This document shows, piece after piece, positions 46,106-55,839 of a stretch of DNA of 64,000 bases. Origin of the DNA: Heliopora coerulea (Eukaryota > Cnidaria > Anthozoa > Scleralcyonacea > Helioporidae); NCBI GenBank assembly GCA_030142905.1, contig JASJOG010000279.1:62001-126000 (forward strand), given 5' to 3'. Below the pieces are notes generated by a model that saw only the letters and a program-made list of their open reading frames with translations, did no database searches and was not told the DNA's origin. The stretch's first letter is position 1; each line of letters begins with the position of its first letter. A program made the position numbers and the translations under genes.

Positions 46106-47758
46106 AGTTCTACCAAGTAAACAACTTAGGTCATCAGCCAAGAGGGAGATCCACTTGGCGGGAACATTAATGTGATTGGTCGGTAGCCTTCCATTTGTTA
46201 AACAAGCATTAGACGAAGCTTTTTGGACGTCAAGAATTGTCGAAGTTGAAAACTGGGTTGTCAACCCAAATCCAAAATTATTTTATTGGATATTCTGAGT
46301 TAACCAAATAAGTACTAATCTGTCTAAAATTGTAAAGCTAAGCCGCATGCCTTGTTCAGGCACAACAGCTCAGCTGGGACGTGTCGCCAGCACATGACAT
46401 TACATCGCCTTGTTTACAAAGCTGGTGTTTATGTGGAAGCTAACCAGCGCTCCTAGTAAGGTAGCCTTTTTTGTCGAAATTTCCCCTCCATGTAAAATCC
46501 CTTGAAGAAATTCTTTTTGTTTACATGAGAGGAGAGACAACCCTGCTACGAAAGATCTCGCTATTGATTACCCGAAATGTCGCCTCGCACAAAGGGGGGG
46601 CGGCCCTCTCATTACTCCAGCGTGGTCGACCCAGCCTTGCTAGAGGGCCAAGAAAATTCCCATGTAAAAGCGAGTTCGTCTCCTTATAAACACCTCCTAG
46701 GAAAATGCCTACGGATAATAGCATCATCGGCTGCCAACATCTCAATCTCTGCGGTTTATAGGACTAGAAGTGCACATCTAGAGAATTCTCTGGACTTTTT
46801 TGACCGATCATTGTCAAGAATTTCGAAAAAATATATAAGAAAATAGATTGGAGCTGAAAATGCTGTCTCTGAAAGACAATATTAACACTGGACTGAACGT
46901 TAAATTAGGAACTATTTAAACGAGGCCGGACTTGTCCGAATGATCGCAGGTTAGCTGGTATCTCTCTTAACCCTTTCCGCTCCATACAAGGCTTTAGTAT
47001 TTTACTCTGGCTAACGCAAGACGATTTTACTCGTCAAGGGAAGACGTCTTCGACAGGAATGGTTTAAGCGAAGCGATGCGGCTGGTTAGCATGGCAGAAA
47101 TATTCCTGTGTGAACTGTTGGGGCCAGATTGAAAAATCTTATGCTTCAGTGTTATGATAATAACTACAAAAAAACTTCGCAGTTCTCTCATGCATCTGAA
47201 TCAGAAAAGACAAATTTGTTTTTAGAATGGTCGAAATAAGATCCAAATTCACTACCACAGTTCACAGTTTCCTCGCCAAGCACAAGGAGTGTGTATTCAG
47301 TTGGGTCGTGTGAACCCGGCATGAAATTCCGCCTTTTCAGCCGTAATCGGATAAGTAGAATTTAAGTAGGAAGAAGCTGAGTGCCTCAGGGAAAATAAAG
47401 CAAAAAACAGGATTTACCCTTACCTGTATAAAAAATGTGTCCTTTGAGTTGCTTTTAGAATTTAATACAAGTAGTTTTTATTTTACGTACTGTTTACATC
47501 TTTTATAATAAGAATTCAATAAAATAAAGAGAATGAATCATGCCTAATCAGGTAAAATTCAATTGCCACTACACCAAAGTATTCAGTCAAAATTTCCACA
47601 ACGGATCGCTTGCTAAAATTAGACCCCAGCATTAACAAAAAGTAATTGATGTTATTTACTGTAATAGTATAAAAGCTTGTAAGAAAAGCTTCTGCTATGA
47701 TATCGGTAGCTATTTTGGCATCCTGCCGAACAATGTACATATCACATGACAATCTCCT

Positions 47759-48220
47759 TTAATAGTATATTCTGGCATAGCCATTGTTCAACAACAACTG
47801 GTTAAATGACTTTGTACCAGAGAAGTCCATGAGAGTAACCAATGGCCTTCCATAGTATCCGACGCAGCGAAACTCGACATATACTAAGTTCTGGTTGCTG
47901 TTCAGTAAATTTTGTAACATAGCATCTGACCAAGGTCCTTTCTGCCGGGGAAAACTATCAGGATTGTTTCCTAGACATAGCCAAGCTAGAAAGTCACGAG
48001 ATTTCAGTGCATCAGGACCAGTTCCTAACTCTGGCGTGTTTATCCCCAGTAAGCGACACTCGTAACGTTGCATGACGCCATTTCGGAAGAAAACCAAGTC
48101 ACAAGTGTCTCCATCCTGGATATTGACAACCTTTGCATAAACATCGATGTTTGTCGGTGGACTGCGAGACGAACGAAGAACATCTGTTTCAGTAGTTCTT
48201 TTCAACTGTTGAAGGCTCAT
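47759..48220 (-). CDS. SNase-like nuclease, diverged paralogue
   Basis: This 153-aa intact frame shares the MSLQQLKR start, the VYAKVV segment and the DFLAWLCLG segment with the unit copies but is clearly diverged. It has IQDGDT, CRLLGINTPE and YYGRP. Like units 1 and 2 it carries Asn61 where staphylococcal nuclease has Asp40; Asp38, Arg56, Glu64 and the GRP Arg are kept. It has no signal peptide. It lies outside the tandem units, downstream of the diverged kinase-KEN and NHL exons on the same strand, so the SNase/kinase-NHL association predates the triplication. Its upstream region is recognisably homologous to that of the unit SNases. Confidence 0.88.
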   Translation of the reverse strand: MSLQQLKRTTETDVLRSSRSPPTNIDVYAKVVNIQDGDTCDLVFFRNGVMQRYECRLLGINTPELGTGPDALKSRDFLAWLCLGNNPDSFPRQKGPWSDAMLQNLLNSNQNLVYVEFRCVGYYGRPLVTLMDFSGTKSFNQLLLNNGYARIYY

Positions 48221-48280
48221 TATTAAATTTTTAAAGCAGTTTACAACGATAGTGCTTCGTTGCTAGCTCGCCTGTAGTTC

Positions 48281-48325
48281 TTGAAACAGTGATGGGGTTT
48301 GTAAGCAATATTTAGCGAAAATATT
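48281..48325 (-). promoter_or_regulatory. Conserved upstream block of the diverged SNase gene
   Basis: AATATTTTCGCTAAATATTG followed by CTTACAAA is nearly identical to the unit copies although the surrounding non-coding sequence has diverged. It is about 60-105 bp upstream of the ATG. Confidence 0.55.
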
Positions 48326-48407
48326 AGTCTAGGCGTTAATCTTTAAACCTAAACCAAGCCAGTTGCCGTGCCAATTCACTACCTTACCGGAAACTCCTTG
48401 ACCTTTG

Positions 48408-48419
48408 ATTTTCGTTTTC
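48408..48419 (-). promoter_or_regulatory. IRF/ISRE-like motif, diverged SNase
   Basis: GAAAACGAAAAT on the minus strand, 188-199 bp upstream of the ATG at 48220. It sits in the same local context (before a GGAAGCGCTGAAAACG stretch) as the unit sites. Confidence 0.5.
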
Positions 48420-49174
48420 AGCGCTTCCAAGTAAACGACGCAGGTGTCCAACCATGAGGGGAACTCCCTTTGAAACACAATTTGTAATTAAATAGCGAGA
48501 GAGAAAAACTCGAAAATAGTGGATGAAAGTAAGTTTCGAAAACAGTAATAAATGGCAACACTGCTGAACAAGTGCGAGGCAACAACGAAATTATTATGAT
48601 ATGACTACTCAATTTTTTTTCAATGTCAAGAAACAGTTTCTCTGCACATTTGAAATACTGGATTTTCTTGAAATAAAATTCACAGCTGACTGGTACGCAT
48701 AACAACCACAGTAAACGAATACGTCAAGCAGCTTGGTTAAATAACTGTTAAAATTTCCAGAACGAATCTTGTCATACTCGGGTTTAGTAAATAAAACAAC
48801 TCGGATCTCCATTCTCGAGGAAGATATCCTTCTCAAAAAGATTCTTCGGGGAAGGAAAACAAGTAATCGGGGAGTTGGTACTAGTTAATTATTCATCTTT
48901 TCCTTTGCCGGAAGTTGGTTTAATCTGTCTGATAAAAGTCTAGTCCCTAGTTCACCTGGTGACTAAATATTAACTCATCTACAATACCAGGGATTGCTCT
49001 TCCAGGAAACGAAGGATCACTTTGGTGAGTTCAGTTAAGGTTGGAACGCGAATATTATTCATGACTTACGTAGGAGAGTATCAAAATAGCCATGTTTACA
49101 GACTAAAAACAGAATGAATGTTATTCTGAATTTAGTGTAAATAAATAATATTATATATTATATTTTATTATGTC

Positions 49175-49430
49175 ATGTTACGTAACATAACATAACATGA
49201 CATGACATAACATAACATGACATAACATAACATGACATAACATAACATGATATAACATAACATGACATAACATAACATGACATAACATAACATAACATGA
49301 CATGACATAACATCTTAACAAGACATAACATCTTAGCAAGACATAACATAACATAGCATAACATAACATAGCATAGCATAGCAAAGCATAACGCAACGTA
49401 ACGTTATGTTATGTCATGTCATGTTATGTT
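49175..49430. repeat. ATAAC/ATGAC pentanucleotide satellite
   Basis: Mixed 5-bp units ATAAC and ATGAC alternate in a roughly 15-bp higher-order pattern. The right end turns into the reverse complement (TTATGTTATGTCATG), making a local inverted repeat at about 49385-49430. Frames in it are artefacts. Confidence 0.95.
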
Positions 49431-49439
49431 GTGTTGTGT

Positions 49440-50908
49440 TGGGTGGGACAGCCATTTCATTTGTTTTTCCTCCTCGTGGATTGTTCACGAGTGTTAAACC
49501 TTTTACAAGCGCTGATCACAGGGTTTTTTGTTTGGGAAAAGCAGGAAATAAATGACAACAAACATTATAATTGTATTAAATATTATCGTTGAAGAAAGAA
49601 CATTTATCACGTCATCTGGTTTACACCAGTAAGCAACAACAAGTTTGTTACGCAATTAAATTTTTAAGTTGATTTTTGGATGAAGCTGTTATTTAGTGGA
49701 AGAAACAAAGTTTTGACTTTCTGTGCTTGTTTACGAGAGGATACATCAATAGTGCTTCGTAACTTGATCGTTGGTGGCTCTCAGCGAAATCATACCATGC
49801 TTTGTCAGCGATATCTTATCCTAATATTAATCCTTTCCTCTCCAAGGCTTCTCCCCTTTAAGAGGAAAATCGTCTGGCGTTCGAGCCAACGAGGTGACAA
49901 AGTACTTGCCCTTTGGCCAGCTTGACGTATCTCATTTCGTATTCAGCTTCTCTACCGGGAACGGCGGAGCCGGGAGACTGGGGGAGCTTTACCTTCCCAC
50001 TTTTTTCCAAATGTAATTTTTAAACAGCTACGTTTTAGAACACTTGTTATGAGATTTTCCAAGAAAGCATGCAAAATGTTAAATTTTTATCTCAAGCCCC
50101 CCCCCCCCCCCCTCCTTCCACTCGAAATTCCGTTCTCGCGTCCCTGTCTACAAATAGTGAGTCATGAACATCAACCGGAATTGGTGTTTCTCATATTTGG
50201 GCAATGTATTGTTTGAATAGAATTTTTAATGCAAGCAAAGATGATGAATAACTTAAAAATCCTTACAGGGATAATAGCATGTCTAATCACTAAATCAGTG
50301 AGTCCCGCCGTGAACTTGACTGACAAACGTTGACGTTGTAGGAGGACACGTCATCTTTACAACGTGGAAACGCTGTTCGTGACGTCTGGTCATAATGAAA
50401 ATGGCGTTTTAGAAGTTCAACGACTCGACTGGGATTTGATGTTTATTTTTTATGTTTTTTTGAATGAGAAACTCTATTGAAAGAAACAGCCATTCGTCGG
50501 ATTGAAGACCGTCTTTTTATGCTCTCTAATAGTAAACAACGCAGGCGTCAAAGTCTCATCTCACTACACGTTGTATCGATTTTGCAAGGAAAAGTACATA
50601 AAGTGTTATAATTTTTCGAATGTGAAAATCATATACCTTTCAAGACCCAGTCTGAACTGGATGCGAAAAATGGGAATCGGGTTTAATTCTTATCGGTCTG
50701 AATCCATCTTTAGTTATTTTTATCTTGGTTAAAACCTCAGAATATTACTCATCAATGGGGAAACGCTTCGAACTGGGCATGCTATCTCACTATTTCTGGT
50801 CACAATGTTACTTTTTTTTATTTTATAAAATGATTATTTAATAAAGAGGATTCTCGAGTGTGAAAAATTTTTTATTTTAAGACCCAGCCGGTGGTTAAAC
50901 CGGTTTGT
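49440..50908. other. Non-coding stretch with C-run
   Basis: No convincing exon was found. A run of about 17 C lies at about 50098-50114, next to GGCGGAGCCGGGAGACTGGG near 49962, suggesting an old transposon. Short frames at 49680 and 50502 have no recognisable domain. Confidence 0.45.
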
Positions 50909-51240
50909 ATATTTAGATCTAACGTTTTGTTGCTCACATAACACAACATCGTCAGAGAATGAAGCATAGCAGTGTTCTGTAGATGGCGATTCGCAACTTT
51001 AAAACGTAAAAAGCGTGGGATGACAGATTGTTTCTTGCAACTTCAGGTTTGTTTTCCCAAGTTTGAGTTCAACGCGCTTGAAGCGAAGCTGGACTTATCT
51101 TTTTCAAATAGTGGTAAGAGACAATCTGTCATTGCACGCTTTTTACTCATTAAAGTTTCTAACCGCCATCTACAGAACACTGCTATGTTTCATTCGCTTA
51201 TGATGTTGCGTTATGAGCAACGAAACGTTAGATTTTTATC
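50909..51240. mobile_element. MITE with long (about 130-bp) terminal inverted repeats
   Basis: The left arm has ATCTAACGTTTTGTTGCTC and TAGCAGTGTTCTGTAGATGG; the right arm carries their near-exact reverse complements (CCATCTACAGAACACTGCTA, GAGCAACGAAACGTTAGAT). The arms converge on a short centre. There is no coding capacity. It lies about 300 bp 3' of the diverged NHL exon. Confidence 0.85.
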
Positions 51241-51535
51241 AACCCTTTGATACAAAATGCCTATTTTACGAATTTTTTGTTGGGCCTTAATTTTCGTCTT
51301 TCAATTACGATTTCTGCCTCGTTCTTCCATTACATCGATGCTAATTTTTAGATATTTACTGATAAGCTTTGTTTCAAATTTATCACAATCAACAAGAATA
51401 AACTGAACCTTATCATCCCTATCGTTTACAAAGATTCGTTTAAGAACACACATGGTAGAATGGCTTAATCACTTCATCCAGCTTTAAGCTCTAACTCTGC
51501 AGCAATTTTAACCAAAAACATTCCTAGATTTCTTT

Positions 51536-52416
51536 TTAACCGTCGTGTTCCTGAGGAATGGCTGCCTTTCTTGTTGTTCTATTTACACGAAGCTTAAGTT
51601 TTACTATCCTGCTCTTACTGCCATAATCTACGACAAAGAATGTCATAAAATCCCCATCTTCCTTATAAGCCACCCCCCACACATGACTAAAGTCCTCCGT
51701 ATCTTGTCCCAGATCCGGACCAAAACTTTCAACGTATTTTCCAGTCTTAGAGATAACCTGAACACGTTTGTTCCTGTGGTCAGTTACTAGTAGACAGTCT
51801 TGAAATAACACAATTCCGGTTGGCTCAATAAACTGGAGTTCTCCACTTCCTTTGCACCCTATCGTACGACAAAACCTTCCTTGAACCGTGAAGACCTGGA
51901 GTCGATGGTTCCCAGCATCGCTAATGTATAACAAGTCATTATCATCTGCTGCTGCCATCCACGGGAAGAACAACTGACGTTGACCTCTTCCCTTTTTGCC
52001 AAACACAAGCTCAAGTTTGCATTCGGAGAAGACAATGATGCGATGGTTATGTGTGTCACAAATCACCAATTTTCCAGATGCACTGAACGTAACTCCATTA
52101 GGTTCCCGCAGGGCTTTGCCTTCAACGTCTGCAATGGTTTGGGTAAGTTTTCCTTCTTTATCAAATATAAATACTGCGTTTTTGCCAGTGTCAGCAACAG
52201 CTATGTTCCCCTCTTTATCAACTGCAACGTCATGTGGGCTATCAAAAAGGCTGGAATCCAAACAAGGCTTCAAACATCCAGCGTCGTCCAAGACGCACAC
52301 CCAGTGTAGACCGCTGTCAGTGATCACCAGGTTCCCTTGGTTGTCAATGGCGATGCCTCGAAACTCCCTTGTCCCTTCAGTGTTGCTAATTTGAAGATTG
52401 GAAACAGATTCCATGA
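51536..52416 (-). CDS. NHL-repeat exon of the diverged kinase-KEN gene
   Basis: The exon follows a strong acceptor (CATCTTATTTCAG) and runs to a TAA after PQEHDG, about 292 residues. Six NHL blades are visible, for example GNLVITDSGLHWVCVL, KLVICDTHNHRIIVF, LLYISDAGNHRLQVF and LLVTDHRNKRVQVI. It is the counterpart of exon 3 in unit 3 and lies about 2 kb downstream of the diverged kinase-KEN exon on the same strand. The acceptor needs a phase-1 upstream exon. An ATG two bases inside the exon could also be a start, so a separate NHL-only protein cannot be excluded. Confidence 0.8.
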
Positions 52417-52608
52417 CTGAAATAAGATGTTCCCAAAAAGTATCATTAGATAAGCTTTCAAGTTTGATCGCTACTGATAATAAAACAATATTTATTTAAT
52501 GATTGGGAAAAAAAATTATGAGCATTTATGAACTTACGAACAAACATTTAAAGGAATACTTGAGCAATATCGGAAAAATTCAGGACTAGAGAGCAAACGT
52601 TAGCCTAC

Positions 52609-52662
52609 CAGAGACCAGTCCTCATCGTCTTCTCCCGTCATGCCAAACTTCCACAAGGTTTT
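52609..52662 (-). CDS. Candidate small linker exon of the diverged kinase-KEN-NHL gene
   Basis: On the minus strand GCATTACAG precedes 54 nt, open as KTLWKFGMTGEDDEDWSL, followed by GTAGGC. Position, size and the final SL match the 55-nt exon of the tandem units. The phase is unresolved: 54 nt exits in phase 0 while the next acceptor is phase 1. A GC donor four bases on (AG|GCTAAC) would fix the phase but is weak. Confidence 0.4.
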
Positions 52663-52704
52663 CTGTAATGCTTTGAAAACACGGACTATGTTTTTGTGTT
52701 CTTG

Positions 52705-52813
52705 AACAATTGTTCACCGAAGTGGAGGTCAACAGTGGTGGATATTTACCGATCTGTGAAGCGGCGAGATAAATATCTACACTTTTCACCGACATTGAGG
52801 TGAATAATTGTTT
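52705..52813. repeat. Short inverted-repeat element
   Basis: AACAATTGTTCACC at the left pairs with GGTGAATAATTGTT at the right, and TGGATATTTA pairs with TAAATATCTA inside. It is a foldback of about 109 bp in the intron region of the diverged gene, probably a MITE fragment. Confidence 0.6.
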
Positions 52814-53589
52814 AGCATATACCTTGCATAATTGATTTCACATAACTTTTTTTTAAATTTTTAAAACAACTTTATGGAACGTCGGCTTGTCGCCAACTCA
52901 TCATTTTGTAAACAACACATATTGAACACATCCCGACCGTATTTATCGCTAGAAAGTAAAAGAAATACATATCTGTGAATACTTGATTGCCAAATTTCGT
53001 TGCATTTTTGATAAAGTCTGGCATGGCGACTTCGTTTATAAAAAAAAAGTTCTTTCTTTCGTAACTGAAACAAAATTGGATTCCATCTTATTTTGCTGGG
53101 AAGTGAATAGTGCAGGATATTCCGAGAAAAGGGAACCAATCAGACTGTGCAAAAAACACTATTCACCTGCGAGGTGTATGAAAATTATTCAAAAAGTTAT
53201 GATATAGGACGGTGTTTTCTGTTCATATAATCCTGAACCACTTTTCTTAGATCATTCACACTAAATACATTTTAGTCATTACACATAATCATAGACCCTA
53301 TCCTAAACTGGCGAGTGTTTCTTTAATAATTTTGCTCCTTAATAGGCCTAAATGAACTTGTTACCGTACACGACAATTCAAAGAATTTCTGCTCCAAATC
53401 CGGGTTAATTTATATTTACGCACGAGGGCAAGTCGGTTGCTATTTTGAATTAAGGACTATATGGCAGCGTATTTGTTAATATCAAACAGTTCATGTTTAA
53501 GAAATACAATTTAATATTTTACCACAAGTCACGTCATCGACCAGTTGGGTGGACTTGGAATTATCCCAGATCTAGAACATTTAAAGCAA

Positions 53590-54050
53590 CATCAGATTGA
53601 TTTATGTATAAATGCATGTATCTCTCTGTAGATATAAATGTATGTATCTCTCTCTCCATTCAATTCGTCAGTCTATCTACCCATATACACCGATTATTCA
53701 CCTTTCCACATACACTTATACCCGCATATGCATATCTCCTTGTACTCATATACCCATATTGCCCATATTCCAATATACACCTATGCCTATATGCTGATAT
53801 GTCTTCATGGTATATTTACTTTTACATATGTCTATGTATTAATTAAAATGTTCGTGTGTATGTATATGTGAATGTACTTGTATATGTGTATCGATGTATA
53901 GACACACACATATATAACATAACATAACACAATATAACATAATATAATATAATATAATATATGATATGATATATGATATATGATATGATATATGGTATAT
54001 GATATGATATAATATAATATAATATGTAATAATGTATAATATTTAATGTA
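53590..54050. repeat. AT-rich simple repeats (TATAC, ATAAC and ATATG types)
   Basis: TATATACC/CATATAC-like repeats (about 53600-53890) pass into AACATAACATAATATAATAT and GATATGATATATG runs. This is low-complexity sequence in the intron between the diverged kinase-KEN and NHL exons. Confidence 0.85.
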
Positions 54051-54377
54051 TGTATGCATAAACTATCCACAGAGAGAATGGATGGATATATAGGTATGTC
54101 GAGTTGATCAGCAACTTTTCAACTTTAAAAAATGCTCTACGGAAACATAAGGTTAAGTGTTTTACTCAATTGGATGCAATTTCATACGAAGTTATAACCT
54201 ATGTTGTGCACGTTTACATTTATATTTTTTAAATTTGTAATCACGCAGCATAGAAAATCTTTATTTCAACCTGTGTATGTGTTGTAGATTATTTGAACAG
54301 ATATATAGATCTATATAATATAAGTAATACACATAAGATGGATTTTTGCAGTTAACATTTGACGTGTAGTACAACAC

Positions 54378-55634
54378 CTTTATGTGTGAATCGTCGTCAG
54401 GATAAAATTCTTTGAACTTTTCTTCATGTCTCCAAGGGACGACAGCATAGTACACGTGCAACAGAAAACCCGGATACCTCTTGTTCACATCTTCCAAAAT
54501 ATCGTATTTGCCATCTTTCCTGTTTTCAAGACCAGGAGCTTCGCTTCTGTGTTTCCATAGGTGAACGCAATGATCTCTTATAAAACGCAACAAATCAGAC
54601 AAGTATTCCCTATCGTACTTTCCTTTATTTACAAACTCTCTGATTTGTTCTCCAACATCCCATTCACTTCCAATCACAATCTGTCTGTCTTGGTCTAGCC
54701 TATGGTGAAGGTGATTGTCAGTCTCATTATACAAAGTGTCGCCAGCAGTTTCAAGGAATTTTCCTTCTTTCAAAGAATCCCAAAAGACAGGATGCTCTAG
54801 ACATATCGACGCACCAGGCCTTTGTTTAGGGTTTCTCTGTAAAAGCTGAAATATCAGATCCTCTGCTAACAGGCCAGTTTGGGTCGTCTTGTCCAGATTG
54901 CGCAGTTTCAAATCATAATCTTTTTCCGAATACAAACATATGTTTTTCTGACACTGGTGATAGTCAACCTCTGCTTTGTCGTGGAATGGATGAAATCCCT
55001 TTGTTATAATGTAATAGAAAAGGCACCCCATGGCGAACATGTCAACCTTGGAGGAAAGACGATACTCGTAGTTGATGACACCAACTTCAGGGGCAATCCA
55101 TCCTTCACTTCCGGAGAATGTGAAAGTCCGTAGTGACTTTCCCCCTTCGCTGCATTTACTCACGTCAAAATCAGTAATAACGACTCGATTTGAGCTATCG
55201 TTTGCCCGAGTTATCAACACATTGCTTGGCTTGAGGTCCAAGTGAAAAATACCGCAGCTGTGAATATGATTTAGCCCACTTGCAATTTGTCTGGCCGCTT
55301 CAATATCTGTCAGTCCACGACGGTCAAAATCAGTGTCCTCGACAAAATCTGTAAGTGTGCCGTGGCACCACTCCAAGGCAATATAGTAATATGGCTCTTC
55401 ATGCTCGACCAAATAATATCGGATGATGTTGTCATGCTGTTTCACTTTCGACAGTTGAATAAGTTTGTTGACTTCCTCATAATTTGTAATGGAATCCACA
55501 ACTTTTTTGACTGCCACCTTTCGGCGGCCGTTATCCAACGTTCCAGCGAAAAGCATTGAGCCTTTCATGCTGGTTTGAACGCCAACACGAACTGTATTGA
55601 AAGAAATTTGGCCGACTTTCCTTGTTGACATCAT
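54378..55634 (-). CDS. RNase L/IRE1-like kinase-KEN exon, diverged paralogue
   Basis: The exon encodes about 419 residues from the ATG at 55634 to a candidate donor AAG|GTGTTG; without splicing the frame continues to 54261. Kinase features are Lys43 in VAVKK, HLDLKPSN at 131-138, TDFD at 154-157 (DFD as in vertebrate RNase L), GWIAPE at 178-183 and HPVFW at 281-285. The KEN domain spans about 286-410, with Tyr340, Arg353 and His358 aligned to the catalytic Tyr/Arg/His of IRE1 and with Asp354 in place of Asn. No membrane segment is seen. It is intact and lies outside the tandem units, so it is probably the older copy. The kinase is likely catalytically weak or dead while the RNase site looks usable. 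Confidence 0.85.
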
Positions 55635-55726
55635 GGCTCTCTGTTTTCACGCCGTACTTTAAACCACTCGGTGATGATAATCACTCAAGCGTTTCTGGGA
55701 AGGCAAGCGTTTGCCGGAACAAAAAG

Positions 55727-55736
55727 GAAAGTGAAC
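55727..55736 (+). promoter_or_regulatory. Weak IRF-like site upstream of the diverged kinase gene
   Basis: GAAAGTGAAC matches GAAANNGAAA at all but the last fixed base. It lies about 93 bp upstream of the kinase ATG. Such a match is common by chance. Confidence 0.2.
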
Positions 55737-55777
55737 ACCCTCGATCGCATGGCGGAGATGCTGTCGTCCCTTTCGTG

Positions 55778-55835
55778 AACGGTCTTTGCCATCCCAAACG
55801 GTCTTTGCCATCCCGAACGGTCTTTGCCATCCTAA
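55778..55835. repeat. Three tandem copies of a 19-bp repeat
   Basis: AACGGTCTTTGCCATCCC recurs three times with a 19-bp period. It lies 145-200 bp upstream of the diverged kinase ATG, in its promoter or 5' leader. Confidence 0.85.
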
Positions 55836-55839
55836 TGTC

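Larger units (their letters stand above)
33010..47310. repeat. Tandem segmental duplication, unit 3 (about 14.3 kb), least damaged
   Basis: This is the third copy of the block. It ends at TTGGGTCGTG (47310), after which the sequence becomes unique. It lacks the foldback and the NHL frameshift, keeps an intact kinase-KEN-NHL gene, and has its own insert at 43197-44265 and a replaced segment in the hAT relic. Confidence 0.9.

Noticed and set aside
49173..49396. Tyr/Val/Met/Cys repeat frames in the pentanucleotide array
   Set aside because: Simple-repeat translation with no coding signal.
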